Assembly: GCA_012270975.1 (NCBI GenBank)
Contig: JAAXHH010000129.1
Coordinates: forward strand, 105,435 to 169,434
Direction of reading: 5' to 3'
Length of the DNA stretch: 64,000 nucleotides
From: Candidatus Latescibacterota bacterium
GTDB taxonomy: Bacteria > JAAXHH01
Shown here: positions 27,239 through 36,231 of the stretch, piece by piece
Layout of the letters: each line of letters opens with the position of its first letter
Numbering within the stretch: the stretch's first letter is position 1
The notes under the pieces: model-generated
The model's input: the letters and a program-made list of their open reading frames with translations, nothing else
Databases searched by the model: none
Told to the model about the DNA's origin: nothing
Program-made: the position numbers and the translations under genes

Positions 27239-28540
27239 ATGCTTGGTTATATCCTTCAACGCTCGCTGCTCATGGTCCCCACGCTCGTGGGGATCACGGT
27301 GATTTCCTTTTTCATCATGCACCTCGCCCCCGGCGATCCCGTGGATCTGTTCCTGGGCGGTGTGGCCGGCGGCGATGGACTGGCGGCCGACCGGCAGCGG
27401 GATATCGAAAAGACACGGCAGGAACTGCGCAGGCAGTTGGGCCTGGACCGGCCGGTCCACGTTCAGTACTTCAACTGGGTCACGGCGCTGTTCCTGAAAA
27501 CCGAATCCATCAGTGACTTCGATCGAAGCGCCATGCGGGCGGACGGGTTGCTGGAACGCCTGGATGGGTCGGACCGCAGGGCGTTGACGGCGTTGGACCG
27601 GGAGGAACAGAAAGACCGGTTCCTTGCCCTTGTGCGCGATTTCGCGCCGGAAGCGGCAGGTGAACTGGAACGATCATCTTTCTGGGAGGGGCGGACCTTC
27701 AGTGCCGAGGGCAACTATGCCTACCGGGGCGCGGGAATCGAGCTATTCAGACTAGCGGGGTACCGCTTCGTCACGCTGGATTTCGGCCGATCCTTCAAAG
27801 ACAATCAACCCGTCATCGGCCGGATCATGGAGCGGTTGCCCGTTACCCTCGAGATCAACCTCATCGCGATCGTCATCGCCTACCTGGTCGGGCTGCCGCT
27901 CGGCGTCTGGCTGGCCGTCAAGCAAAACACCCTAACAGACCGGATGCTCACGACCGGCACCTTCGTCCTCTGGTCCATGCCCTCCTTCTGGGTAGGCATG
28001 CTGCTGATCATATTCCTGTGCAACCGGGAGTTCTTCTACTGGTTCCCTGCCTCGGGCATACAGTCACTGGACGCGTCCAGCGACTGGAGCACCTGGCGCA
28101 TCCTCACGGACCACCTGTACCACATGTTCCTTCCCGTCCTGGCTTCCGCCTACATCAGCTTCGCGACGATTTCCCGGTTCATGCGGACGAGCATGCTGGA
28201 GAACCTGCGCCAGGACTACGTGCGGACCGCCCGGGCCAAGGGGCTATCGGAGAAAGTCGTTATCCTGCGGCACGTGTACCGTAATTCCCTGATCCCGATC
28301 GTAACCACCTCCGCCGGGCTGCTTCCGGCCCTGATCGCGGGTTCCGTATTCATCGAAACGATATTCACCATCCCCGGGATGGGACTGCTCGGATTCGAGT
28401 CCGTGCTGACCAGGGACTATCCCATGGTCATGGCGCTTTTCACCATCGGCTCCCTGCTTTCTCTCCTGGGCATCCTGGTCGCGGACATCCTGCTCAAGGT
28501 GGTCGATCCACGGATTACCTTCGACCAGTTGCAGGGTTAG
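27239..28540 (+). CDS. Peptide ABC transporter permease (YejB/DppB-like)
   Basis: This is a 433-residue inner-membrane permease. After a first helix ('MLGYILQRSLLMVPTLVGIT') comes a long non-membrane segment of about 130 residues, larger than in DppB. The binding-protein-dependent core follows, with 'YVRTARAKGLSEKVVILRHVYRNS' (split at TARAKGLSE, the EAA loop). The segments 'FYWFPASGI', 'GLLGFESVLTRDYP' and 'VDPRITF' are particularly close to YejB of the microcin C/peptide importer. The ATG at 27239 has GGGAGTCC about 12 bases upstream. Confidence 0.85.
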   Translation: MLGYILQRSLLMVPTLVGITVISFFIMHLAPGDPVDLFLGGVAGGDGLAADRQRDIEKTRQELRRQLGLDRPVHVQYFNWVTALFLKTESISDFDRSAMRADGLLERLDGSDRRALTALDREEQKDRFLALVRDFAPEAAGELERSSFWEGRTFSAEGNYAYRGAGIELFRLAGYRFVTLDFGRSFKDNQPVIGRIMERLPVTLEINLIAIVIAYLVGLPLGVWLAVKQNTLTDRMLTTGTFVLWSMPSFWVGMLLIIFLCNREFFYWFPASGIQSLDASSDWSTWRILTDHLYHMFLPVLASAYISFATISRFMRTSMLENLRQDYVRTARAKGLSEKVVILRHVYRNSLIPIVTTSAGLLPALIAGSVFIETIFTIPGMGLLGFESVLTRDYPMVMALFTIGSLLSLLGILVADILLKVVDPRITFDQLQG

Positions 28541-28550
28541 GAGATTGAAG

Positions 28551-29633
28551 TTGGGATCGAACCCAGTCAGAAATGACCAACCGGCTGCGACGGACGGAAC
28601 GCTGGTCGACGCGGTGCAGCACGAGGGCGGCGAGAGTTTCTGGAAGCTCACGCGCAAGGAGTTCCGCAAGAACCGGCCGGCGCTTTACAGCCTCTATGTC
28701 CTGGTCGTCATGGCATTCGTCGCGCTGACCGCCGACCTGATCGCCGGCAACAAGCCGTACTACATGGTCTACGAGGGGGAAACCTACTTCCCGGCGTTTC
28801 GCCAGTACGGTGTCTACACGGGGGTGATGGACTGGCCCCAGGAACTGCGGACGCGGAAGAACTTCAAGCGGTACGCCTACAGCGACGCGGTGTTCCCCAT
28901 CATCCCGTACGCGCCGGACGAGATCCGGCTCGGAGACCGTTACGAGCGGCCGGGAGGCGAACATCTTTTCGGTACCGACCGTTTGGGCCGTGATGTACTG
29001 TCCGGGCTCATTCACGGCACGCGGTACTCGCTGACCATCGGGCTGGTTTCGGTGGGCATTTCCCTTCTCATAGGTGTGGGACTCGGCGCACTGGCGGGAT
29101 ACCTCGGCGGGTGGACGGATCTGTTCCTGTCCCGTGTGTTCGAACTCTGGGCGGCGATACCGCCCTTCTTCCTGATCATCACCGCGGCGGCCTTCTTCCC
29201 GCCGAGCCTCTTCTGGATCATGATCATCATCGGGTTCACGGGATGGGTGGGCATTGCCCGGCTGACCCGGTCCCAGTTCCTCCAGGTCCGGGCCTTCGAC
29301 TACATCGCGGCCGCGCGGGCCCTGGGCTGCTCCAACCTGCGCATCATGGCGGTGCATATCCTGCCCAACGCCATCGCGCCCGTGCTGATTCCCGCGGCCT
29401 TCGGCGTGGCCGGCGCCATCCTGGCCGAATCGGGGTTGAGTTTCCTGGGCATCGGCGTACCCGCCGAGGTCATCACCTGGGGATCCCTGCTGGCCGGCGC
29501 GCGCAGCAACATCGCCGCTTGGTGGCTTGTGATCGTGCCCGGATTCGCTATCTTTATCACGGTGACCCTGTATAACTTGCTGGGAGACGGTTTGCGCGAC
29601 GCCCTCGACCCCCGTCAGCGCGGAAGCGCATAA
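28551..29633 (+). CDS. Peptide ABC transporter permease (YejE/DppC-like)
   Basis: This is a 360-residue partner permease. A first helix at about residues 45-63 is followed by a periplasmic segment 'NKPYYMVYEGETYFPAF', as in YejE, and then the core. 'FGTDRLGRDVLSGLIHGTRYS' (split at FGTDRLGRDVLS) is the DppC-family entry, and 'YIAAARALGCSNLRIM' is the EAA loop. The start is uncertain. TTG 28545 lies only one base from AGGAG, so TTG 28551, with seven bases spacing, is preferred. The AGGAG overlaps the stop of the previous gene. Confidence 0.85.
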   Translation: MGSNPVRNDQPAATDGTLVDAVQHEGGESFWKLTRKEFRKNRPALYSLYVLVVMAFVALTADLIAGNKPYYMVYEGETYFPAFRQYGVYTGVMDWPQELRTRKNFKRYAYSDAVFPIIPYAPDEIRLGDRYERPGGEHLFGTDRLGRDVLSGLIHGTRYSLTIGLVSVGISLLIGVGLGALAGYLGGWTDLFLSRVFELWAAIPPFFLIITAAAFFPPSLFWIMIIIGFTGWVGIARLTRSQFLQVRAFDYIAAARALGCSNLRIMAVHILPNAIAPVLIPAAFGVAGAILAESGLSFLGIGVPAEVITWGSLLAGARSNIAAWWLVIVPGFAIFITVTLYNLLGDGLRDALDPRQRGSA

Positions 29634-29687
29634 GAGGCGAATCTGAAACGTACAAAAACGAAAGTAGAAATACCTGAGAGGCGGGAT

Positions 29688-30683
29688 TTGAATACGATAC
29701 TGCGCGTAAACGACCTGAAGACCTACTTCGACATCGAAGGAGGCGTGGTGCGTGCGGTCGACGGCGTGAGTTTCGAGGTGGAGGCTGGCAGGACGCTGGG
29801 CATCGTGGGCGAATCAGGTTGCGGCAAGAGCATGACGGCCTACTCGATTCTCGGATTGATTCCCACGCCCCCGGGACGCGTAGCGGGCGGGGAGATCCTC
29901 TTCGAGGACAGGGACCTTCTGAAACTGTCGTCCCGCGAGATTCGCGGCATCCGCGGCAACGACATCGCCATGATCTTCCAGGAGCCGATGACGTCTCTGA
30001 ATCCGGTGTTCACTGTCGGCGAGCAAATCGCGGAGGCGATTCGTCTGCACCGTGGCGCCGACCGAAAGGAAGCCTGGCGAAGGGCCGTCGAGCTGCTGGA
30101 GCTGGTGGACATCCCCCTGCCGGAAGAACGGGCGGCCAACTATCCCCACGAACTGAGCGGAGGCATGCGCCAGCGCGCCATGATTGCCATGGCGATCTCC
30201 TGCGAACCGAAACTGTTGATCGCAGACGAACCGACGACGGCCCTCGACGTGACCATCCAGGCGCAGATCCTCGACGTGCTCCGGCGCTTGCAGGACGAAC
30301 TGGGCATGGGACTGATGCTGATCACCCACGACCTGGGCATCGTGGCCGAAATGGCCCACGAGGTGCTGGTCATGTACGCCGGACAGGTGGTGGAGCAGGC
30401 CGACGTGAAGACCCTTTTCACGCACCCCCATCATCCCTATACCCGTGGGTTGCTGGCATCCGTGCCGACGATGACCACGGAAACGGAAGATCTGTCGACG
30501 ATCGAGGGTACCGTTCCCGACCCCGTGGACTATCCGGAAGGCTGCCGGTTTGCGGCACGCTGCGATTTCGCGGCGGATGCCTGCGCCCGACCGCAGGCGC
30601 TGCAGGACGTGGAAGGCCGCCACGTGGTCCGTTGCGGCGAATGGCAGCGCGTAATGCGGGAAGAAGCCCTGCAGCAGAGCTAG
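29688..30683 (+). CDS. Peptide ABC transporter ATP-binding protein (DppD-like)
   Basis: This is a 331-residue ATPase with Walker A 'GESGCGKSM', Q-loop '[12 protein letters not shown]', signature 'LSGGMRQR', Walker B '[12 protein letters not shown]' and the oligopeptide-transporter C-terminal Cys cluster '[15 protein letters not shown]', which in this family can hold a 4Fe-4S or structural metal site. The TTG start at 29688 has GAGAGGCGGGAT. It is followed by the second ATPase across a small repeat. Confidence 0.9.
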   Translation: MNTILRVNDLKTYFDIEGGVVRAVDGVSFEVEAGRTLGIVGESGCGKSMTAYSILGLIPTPPGRVAGGEILFEDRDLLKLSSREIRGIRGNDIAMIFQEPMTSLNPVFTVGEQIAEAIRLHRGADRKEAWRRAVELLELVDIPLPEERAANYPHELSGGMRQRAMIAMAISCEPKLLIADEPTTALDVTIQAQILDVLRRLQDELGMGLMLITHDLGIVAEMAHEVLVMYAGQVVEQADVKTLFTHPHHPYTRGLLASVPTMTTETEDLSTIEGTVPDPVDYPEGCRFAARCDFAADACARPQALQDVEGRHVVRCGEWQRVMREEALQQS

Positions 30684-30736
30684 CCGGGAGCAGGAGCGCC
30701 AGCCGGGAGCAGGAACACTAGCCAGGAGTATACGCG
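30682..30736. repeat. 19-bp intercistronic tandem repeat
   Basis: AGCCGGGAGCAGGAGCGCC (30682-30700) is followed by a near copy (30701-30719) and a degenerate third copy (30720-30736) that leads into the next start codon. Every copy contains AGCAGGAG or CCAGGAG, so the array multiplies a Shine-Dalgarno-like site; the last one serves the DppF-like gene. The first copy starts inside the preceding stop codon. Confidence 0.85.
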
Positions 30737-30738
30737 AA

Positions 30739-31743
30739 ATGACGGAGTCCCCCGATATCCTCCTGAAGGTCCAGGGTCTGAAGAAGCACTTCCCCGTGGG
30801 TGGTGGACTGCTCAGGCGCCACCAGGCCATGGTCAAGGCCGTAGACGGCGTCGATCTGACGCTGGACCGGGGGGAAACGTTGGGCCTGGTGGGCGAGAGC
30901 GGATGCGGCAAGACGACGATCGGCCGTTCGATCCTTAGGCTGATTGATCCGACCGCGGGTACGGCTACGTTTCATACCGCGCTCGAGGAAGGCGGGGAAC
31001 GGAAACCCCAACCGATTTTTTCGATGAAGAAAGGAGAGCTCAGGCGATTGCGCCGGCAGATGCAGATCGTGTTCCAGGACCCCTACGGTTCCCTTAATCC
31101 GCGTATGACCGTAGGCGCGCTGCTCCGGGAACCCCTGACTGTACACGGGCTGGCCCCCCGGGACGAGGCACAGGACCGCGTGGCCGAACTGCTCGAAACG
31201 GTAGGATTGAATCCGGCCCACGCCCGCCGGTATCCCCACGAATTCAGCGGTGGCCAGCGTCAGCGTATCGGCATTGCCCGCGCCCTGGCCGTCCGCCCCG
31301 AACTCATAATCGCCGACGAGCCCGTTTCCGCCCTAGACGTATCGATCCAGGCGCAGATCATCAACCTGCTCAAGGTCCTGCAGGACCGATTTCAACTCAG
31401 CTACCTGTTCGTTTCCCACGACTTGCGGGTGGTCCGGCACATCAGCGACCGGGTGGCCGTCATGTACCTCGGCAAGATCGTGGAGACGGCGTCCAGGGAC
31501 CAGCTCTATGCAAAACCGCTGCACCCCTACACCACCGCCCTGCTGTCGGCGGTGCCATTGCCCGACCCGACGTTGAGTCGTGACCGGATCATCCTCCGGG
31601 GCGATGTCCCCAACCCGGTGAACGTGCCCTCAGGGTGTCCCTTCCATCCCAGGTGTCCCCTGGCCGAAGCCCGCTGCAGGACCGAAGTCCCCGTACTCGA
31701 GGACAAGGGCGCCGGCCATCAGGCGGCGTGCCACTTGGTCTGA
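30739..31743 (+). CDS. Peptide ABC transporter ATP-binding protein (DppF-like)
   Basis: This is a 334-residue ATPase with Walker A '[13 protein letters not shown]', Q-loop '[12 protein letters not shown]', signature 'FSGGQRQR', Walker B '[12 protein letters not shown]' and the C-terminal cluster '[15 protein letters not shown]'. An insertion of about 15 residues ([20 protein letters not shown]) sits between the Walker A helix and the Q-loop. It completes a five-component importer with the genes from 25333 on. It converges with the adenosine deaminase gene, with only eight bases between the stops. Confidence 0.9.
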   Translation: MTESPDILLKVQGLKKHFPVGGGLLRRHQAMVKAVDGVDLTLDRGETLGLVGESGCGKTTIGRSILRLIDPTAGTATFHTALEEGGERKPQPIFSMKKGELRRLRRQMQIVFQDPYGSLNPRMTVGALLREPLTVHGLAPRDEAQDRVAELLETVGLNPAHARRYPHEFSGGQRQRIGIARALAVRPELIIADEPVSALDVSIQAQIINLLKVLQDRFQLSYLFVSHDLRVVRHISDRVAVMYLGKIVETASRDQLYAKPLHPYTTALLSAVPLPDPTLSRDRIILRGDVPNPVNVPSGCPFHPRCPLAEARCRTEVPVLEDKGAGHQAACHLV

Positions 31744-31751
31744 CAGCCCGC

Positions 31752-32792
31752 TCAGCAGACGGTTTTGTCCCGCGGAAGGCGCATCTCTTCGAGGAAATCA
31801 GCCTCCATGCGCCTTTTACGATCTTCCGGCAGGAAGCTGAATCGGACCCCGTTCAGCAGGATTTCGTCGATAGTCTCTCGGGAAAAGCCGCAGGGGTCGA
31901 CGAGCAATGCCAGTTCGTCGGTAAGGGTGGTATTGAACAGGGGCGGATCGTCCGAATTGACGGTGACGACCACGCCGGACTCGTGGAGACGTTTCAGGGG
32001 GTGGGATGCCACGTCGGGGTATATGCCCAGGCAGATATTGCTCGAGGGACTGACTTCCAGCGGAATGCGGTGTTCCGCGAGGTAGGACACCAGGCTCGGA
32101 TCTTCGATAGCCCGGACGCCGTGGCCGATGCGTTCGGCACCCAGATACTTCATCGCGTCCCAGATGCTTTCCGGGCCTAGGTGTTCGCCCGCGTGGGGCG
32201 CGCTGTGCAGCCCGGCCGCCCTCGCCCGGTCGAACCACGGCGCGAATGGCGCGGGTGGATATCCGGTCTCCAGTCCGCCCAGTCCCAGGGCCACCACGCC
32301 GTCGTTCACGCCCTCGATGGCCACGTTGGTCGTATAGTCGAACCGGGCTACCTCGGGGTGGTCGTTGCGCACCACGTCGAATACCCAGTTGATCTCGCCA
32401 CCAAAGGACTCTTTCACCCGGCGGCGCCCTTCCGTGAGTCCCGCGAACCACACGTCCTGGTCGACCCCGTTGATCCAGAGGTGGGTGCTCGGTGAGAAGG
32501 TGACCTCCGCGTATCGAATGTTCTGCCGGGCCATGTCGGCGCCGAATTCGTACACGATCAGTTCGAAATCCTCGACGGTTCGAAGACACCGGGTGATTCC
32601 GACGTAGACCTCGATGAAATGGTGGAAGTCCCTGAACCGGTACCAGTTGCGCAACCCCTCCTCGGTGTCGGCCGGCAGGTCGACGCGGTGGCGTTCCGCC
32701 AGCATCAGCAGCGTCGACGGCTGGATGGAGCCTTCGAGATGCACGTGCAGTTCCACCTTTGGCGCGGCGGCGATGTATTCGTAGAGGGACAT
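31752..32792 (-). CDS. add: Adenosine deaminase
   Basis: This 346-residue zinc hydrolase has all the family sites: 'KVELHVHLEGS' (zinc HxH), 'APHAGEH' (zinc His and catalytic Glu), 'RIGHGVRA' (active-site His) and 'TVNSDDPPLF' (zinc Asp pair). Length is normal. It would convert adenosine, or a related 6-aminopurine compound, to the inosine form in the cytoplasm; adenine deaminase or aminofutalosine deaminase activity cannot be excluded. ATG 32792 follows CACGGAAAACAGAT. Confidence 0.85.
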   Translation of the reverse strand: MSLYEYIAAAPKVELHVHLEGSIQPSTLLMLAERHRVDLPADTEEGLRNWYRFRDFHHFIEVYVGITRCLRTVEDFELIVYEFGADMARQNIRYAEVTFSPSTHLWINGVDQDVWFAGLTEGRRRVKESFGGEINWVFDVVRNDHPEVARFDYTTNVAIEGVNDGVVALGLGGLETGYPPAPFAPWFDRARAAGLHSAPHAGEHLGPESIWDAMKYLGAERIGHGVRAIEDPSLVSYLAEHRIPLEVSPSSNICLGIYPDVASHPLKRLHESGVVVTVNSDDPPLFNTTLTDELALLVDPCGFSRETIDEILLNGVRFSFLPEDRKRRMEADFLEEMRLPRDKTVC

Positions 32793-32878
32793 ATCTGTTT
32801 TCCGTGTTTTGCTGCACCGCGAATTGGATACAAGTAACGGCTATTCAGCCGCGCGGACAACCTCAATAGACATTTGCC

Positions 32879-32907
32879 ATGACAATCGCCCTGGCTGCTG
32901 CTATACT
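32879..32907 (+). promoter_or_regulatory. Sigma70-like promoter for the MBL-fold gene
   Basis: ATGACA (32879-32884, five of six matches to TTGACA) and TATACT (32902-32907, five of six matches to TATAAT) are separated by exactly 17 bases. The predicted start site near 32914 leaves a leader of about 30 bases with AAGGAG before the GTG start. Confidence 0.6.
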
Positions 32908-32945
32908 GTCTGGGTCAAATCAATCCACGGCAAGGAGTGTGTAAA

Positions 32946-33785
32946 GTGGAGTTACTTGTCGTCAGCGGCGGAAGATTCAAACTGGATGGCGGGAGCATGT
33001 TCGGGATCGTACCGAAGCCGCTCTGGCAGAAGATCTGTCCCCCCGACGACCGCAACCGGATCACCAACGACACCAACTGCCTTCTCATTCGGAAGGACGG
33101 TCGAAATATCCTGGTCGATACGGGATACGGCGACAAGATGACCGACCGGGACCGGGGTATCTACGGGATGTCGGGTTCCACCATCCTGGGGTCTTTGTCG
33201 GACCGGGGTGTATCCGCGGAGGACATCGATCTCGTCATCTTGAGCCACCTCCATTTCGACCATGCTGGCGGCGCGACCCGGTTGGACGAGGAGGGCCAGA
33301 TCGTACCCGCTTTCCCCAATGCGCAGTACGTGGTGCAGAAAGGCGAGTGGGAGGATGCGTTGAACGATTACGGCACCATGAAGACCACCTATCGCCCTGA
33401 GAACTACCAGCCCCTCATGGATCAGGGCGTGCTTACCCTGGTGGAAGGCGACATGGAGATCGAGGACGGGATCCGGGTGGAGGTGACCGGCGGGCATACC
33501 CGCTTTCACCAGTTGGTGAAGGTGGAGTCAGGCGATGCCAAGGCGGTCTACTCAGGCGATATCCTGCCCATGACGACCCACCTGCGCGCCCCCTACAACA
33601 TGGCCTACGACCTCTTCCCCTACGATACCATGGTGGCCAAGATGCGCCTGCTCCAGCAGGCGGCCGACGAGGGCTGGATCATCGTCCTGGATCATGATGC
33701 CAGCGTCTCATCGGGCAGGACTTCATGCGAGGGAGAAGACCGTTACGAATTCGATCCGGTGGCGTTGAATCAGCATTCTGCTTGA
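32946..33785 (+). CDS. Cytoplasmic metallo-beta-lactamase-fold hydrolase
   Basis: This is a 279-residue protein without a signal peptide. It has 'ILSHLHFDHAGG' (HxHxDH), 'TGGHTRFHQ' (metal His), 'YSGDILPM' (bridging Asp) and 'VLDHDASV' with the last His. The layout is that of the AttM/AiiA lactonase-like branch of the superfamily, but many members have other substrates. AAGGAG at 32932 overlaps a GTG at 32937, so the in-frame GTG at 32946 is the better-spaced start. Confidence 0.8.
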   Translation: MELLVVSGGRFKLDGGSMFGIVPKPLWQKICPPDDRNRITNDTNCLLIRKDGRNILVDTGYGDKMTDRDRGIYGMSGSTILGSLSDRGVSAEDIDLVILSHLHFDHAGGATRLDEEGQIVPAFPNAQYVVQKGEWEDALNDYGTMKTTYRPENYQPLMDQGVLTLVEGDMEIEDGIRVEVTGGHTRFHQLVKVESGDAKAVYSGDILPMTTHLRAPYNMAYDLFPYDTMVAKMRLLQQAADEGWIIVLDHDASVSSGRTSCEGEDRYEFDPVALNQHSA

Positions 33786-33855
33786 TCCGGGGCGTCCGTC
33801 CTGCCGAGGTCCGACCGACAGGCCGAGTTCAGACTAAACCGTTAAAACGTGCTGT

Positions 33856-34659
33856 CTAACGGGCACCCGCGCCGAATATCTGCGTACGCCACATGACGCG
33901 GCGGTGCCGGTCGTCGAAGGGCGTGCGGCGGTGCATGGTGCAACGGTTGTCCCAAACGACCAGGTCGCCGACCTGCCAGCGGTGTTTCCATACGAACCGC
34001 GCGTCGGTGGCGTGGGCGATCAACTCGTCCAGCAAAACCTGTCCTTCCTTCAGATCCAGATCCGCAATATGATGGGTCAGGTGGGGGCTCACGTAGATCA
34101 CCTCGCGGCCCGTCTCCGGATGGGTACGCACCACCGGATGCATCGTGGGTTCCGGCGTATTCAGCGCGTCGATTGGATGGCGGTGGACCGCACGAAGCCC
34201 GTCGATGCGGGACTTCACTCTGTGGTCGAGGGCTTCGTAGGAAGCATATCCGTTGGCCCACATCGTCTCGCCGCCCTCGTCCGGGATCTCCAGTGCGTAC
34301 AGCATGGAAATGGTACCGGGGGCCGGCAGGTAGGACAGGTCCGAATGGAAGGGGATTTCCTCGCTGCCGAGGGCCCCGATGGGCTTGCCGTCCTCGGTCA
34401 CGTTGGAGATGACGAATATCTCCTCGATAGGGCGGTCCGGCTGCGGCCTCACGTGCGGAATCGGCTCTCCGAAATACCGTGTAAACCGAACCAGATCCTC
34501 CTGGCTGATCAACTGATTGCGAAAAAACAGCACGCAGTGATCGAGGAAGGATTCGCGGAGCGCTCGAACAATATCCGCGTCCAATTCAACCCGTAAATCA
34601 AGACCCCGCACCTCCGCGCCGAGTGCGCCACCGGTCGGTATGACTTCAAATGGGTCCAT
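33856..34659 (-). CDS. TauD/TfdA-family dioxygenase
   Basis: This 267-residue Fe(II)/2-oxoglutarate dioxygenase has 'EIPFHSDLSYLP' (HxD), 'TMHRRTPFDD' (distal His) and 'RRVMWRTQIFG' (2-oxoglutarate Arg). Family members release sulfite from taurine or hydroxylate other small acids and amines; the substrate is not predictable. It is the last gene of the minus-strand group 37002-33856, 70 bases after the candidate selenoprotein. Confidence 0.85.
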   Translation of the reverse strand: MDPFEVIPTGGALGAEVRGLDLRVELDADIVRALRESFLDHCVLFFRNQLISQEDLVRFTRYFGEPIPHVRPQPDRPIEEIFVISNVTEDGKPIGALGSEEIPFHSDLSYLPAPGTISMLYALEIPDEGGETMWANGYASYEALDHRVKSRIDGLRAVHRHPIDALNTPEPTMHPVVRTHPETGREVIYVSPHLTHHIADLDLKEGQVLLDELIAHATDARFVWKHRWQVGDLVVWDNRCTMHRRTPFDDRHRRVMWRTQIFGAGAR

Positions 34660-34729
34660 CAGTTTCTCGTAAATTCAGGTCCCGCGCCCAATCCTGCTCT
34701 CGATTGTTTACCTCGATGTATCATGGAGG

Positions 34730-35293
34730 CTACACATTCGTCGCGTTCGGATCGTTCCAGAATTCCTCCAGTTCCACGCCCAGGCCGTCCACCGTACGGT
34801 TGCACCAGGCGAAGAAACCCGTGATCTGGTTGATCTCGAGGATCGCCTTGTCGTCGAATCCGGCTTCCCTTAACGCGATGATATCCGCCTCCGAAGTCGA
34901 AGCGGGCGCCAGGGTCAGCTTGCGCACATAATCCAGCATGGCGCGATCGGCGGCGTCCAGGTCCGCCGCGCGGTAGTCCTTCTTGATCGCGTCCACCAGT
35001 TCCCGGTCGTTGATCTCTCTGAGGAGCCCCTCCCCGTGGTGGCGGATTCAGTACTCGCACTCGTTCAGGGCCGAGACGGTCGTCGCGATCATTTCCCGCT
35101 GTCCCAGCGTCAGGTCGCAGTCCCCGTGCATGAGGCCCTTGTAGAAGGCCATCAGCGCCCTCAGCGCCTGGACGTTCAGGCTGTGTGCCTTGATGATGTT
35201 GTCCACGCCGCCCCAGGATCGCATCGAGCCCTGGTAGATCCTGGCCAGCTGTCCTTCCGCTTCCGATTCGTCAATGGTGCGTATCCACGCCAT
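34730..35293 (-). CDS. AhpD/carboxymuconolactone decarboxylase-family protein, candidate selenoprotein (in-frame TGA = Sec82)
   Basis: From ATG 35293 (ACAGGAGAGCACC upstream) the frame reads 81 residues to 'SALNECEY', then TGA at 35050-35048. It continues open for 105 residues as 'IRHHGEG...LVDAIKKDYRAADLDAADRAMLDYVRKL', the normal remainder of this family. The core redox motif of AhpD-like proteins is CxxCxxxH; here Cys79 and His86 are present and TGA is exactly at the second, catalytic Cys. Both halves match the usual 185-190-residue peroxidase-related protein with no frameshift. UGA is an ordinary stop elsewhere in the window, so specific recoding to selenocysteine is the best reading; a TGC/TGT-to-TGA sequencing error or mutation is the alternative. 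If real, it is a thiol/selenol peroxidase-like enzyme. Confidence 0.75.
35021..35050 (-). promoter_or_regulatory. SECIS-like hairpin after the in-frame TGA
   Basis: On the minus strand the TGA (35050-35048) is followed, after 12 bases, by GGGGAG (35035-35030), a GGG loop and CUCCUC (35026-35021). All six stem positions pair, including one G-U. The loop starts 18 bases after the TGA and begins with G. Bacterial SECIS elements sit just 3' of the UGA with a short apical loop containing G, so position and loop agree; the stem is short and was judged by eye. Confidence 0.5.
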
Positions 35294-35313
35294 GGTGCTC
35301 TCCTGTGCGATGG

Positions 35314-36162
35314 CTACAGTCCGAAGTGACGCCGCATTCGGGTTACGGCAGTTTTCTCCTCTTTGCTCAGCGACTCCAGTTCGTACTCCTCTTCGGTGAT
35401 CTGATCGCGGTATTCCTCGAAGGGCAGTCCGCCCTTGCCGGTTTCGTTGAAGTAAGCGCTTAGCTGATAGCGCTGGAAGATGTTCATCCTCGGATAGTCT
35501 CGGGTCCAGACGGCCGCGTCGTGCAGCACGTGGGTCGAAAACACGAGGACGTCTCCGGCTTCCATGGGCACGGTGATCGAGACAGGCGGGTGGTGGCCGA
35601 CTTTCAGTCCATCTGGCGGAACGAAGGCCGACTTATGGCTGCCGGGCACCAGGCTGAACCCTGTCCCCTCAGGCACGTCGGCCAGCGCGACCCAGGTGGC
35701 CAGGTGGCTGCAGTAGATCTCGCCGCCCGCCGCCTGGTAATCGTTGTGGGGGTTGCGGAACCCCGGCGGGAACTTGAACCCGCTGTCGTCCCGGTGGTAG
35801 CCCTGGCGGTCCTCGTCGCCCGGCGCCGCCCGGTCCATTTTCGTGAAGTTGCAGTGAAACAGTCGCGGCGCGCCCATGGTCAGCCCCGCGACCACGCGGA
35901 TGATCTCCGGATCGGCGTTCAGTTCCTGAAACAACCGGTGCCCGTACTGGATGTGGTCCAGGTGCGTCTTGTACGGCTCCTGGCGGTGCCTCAATACCGG
36001 CGCGGGGATCTCGGTTTCTTCCGCGGTCAGCCAGCGATCGGTAACTTCCTGGATCCGCGCCAGGCGATCCGGCGCGATCACGCCGCGCAGGTGCAGGTAG
36101 CCATGCAGGTCGAAATGCCACTTCTCTTCTTCCGTCAACAGATGGGCATATTGCGACGGCAT
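35314..36162 (-). CDS. Phytanoyl-CoA dioxygenase (PhyH) family protein
   Basis: This 282-residue Fe(II)/2-oxoglutarate oxygenase has 'RQGYHRDDSGFKFP' (HxD), 'FSLVPGSHKSAF' and 'FSTHVLHDAAVW' (distal His), with 'RMNIFQRYQ' following. It is distinct from the PhyH protein at 11790. The C-terminal 50 residues are highly charged. ATG 36162 has AGAGGGTCGTCC. It lies 20 bases before the candidate selenoprotein, so the two are one transcript. Confidence 0.85.
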   Translation of the reverse strand: MPSQYAHLLTEEEKWHFDLHGYLHLRGVIAPDRLARIQEVTDRWLTAEETEIPAPVLRHRQEPYKTHLDHIQYGHRLFQELNADPEIIRVVAGLTMGAPRLFHCNFTKMDRAAPGDEDRQGYHRDDSGFKFPPGFRNPHNDYQAAGGEIYCSHLATWVALADVPEGTGFSLVPGSHKSAFVPPDGLKVGHHPPVSITVPMEAGDVLVFSTHVLHDAAVWTRDYPRMNIFQRYQLSAYFNETGKGGLPFEEYRDQITEEEYELESLSKEEKTAVTRMRRHFGL

Positions 36163-36231
36163 GGACGACCCTCTAGGGTTTCAGTAGACAATCACCGCAG
36201 GCGTATGGGAACCGTGTCGGTCTCATGTGCG

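Noticed and set aside
34730..35293. Treating the CMD-family gene as two genes or a frameshifted pseudogene
   Set aside because: Both halves are in the same frame (188 codons exactly), and the only interruption is one TGA at the catalytic Cys position.
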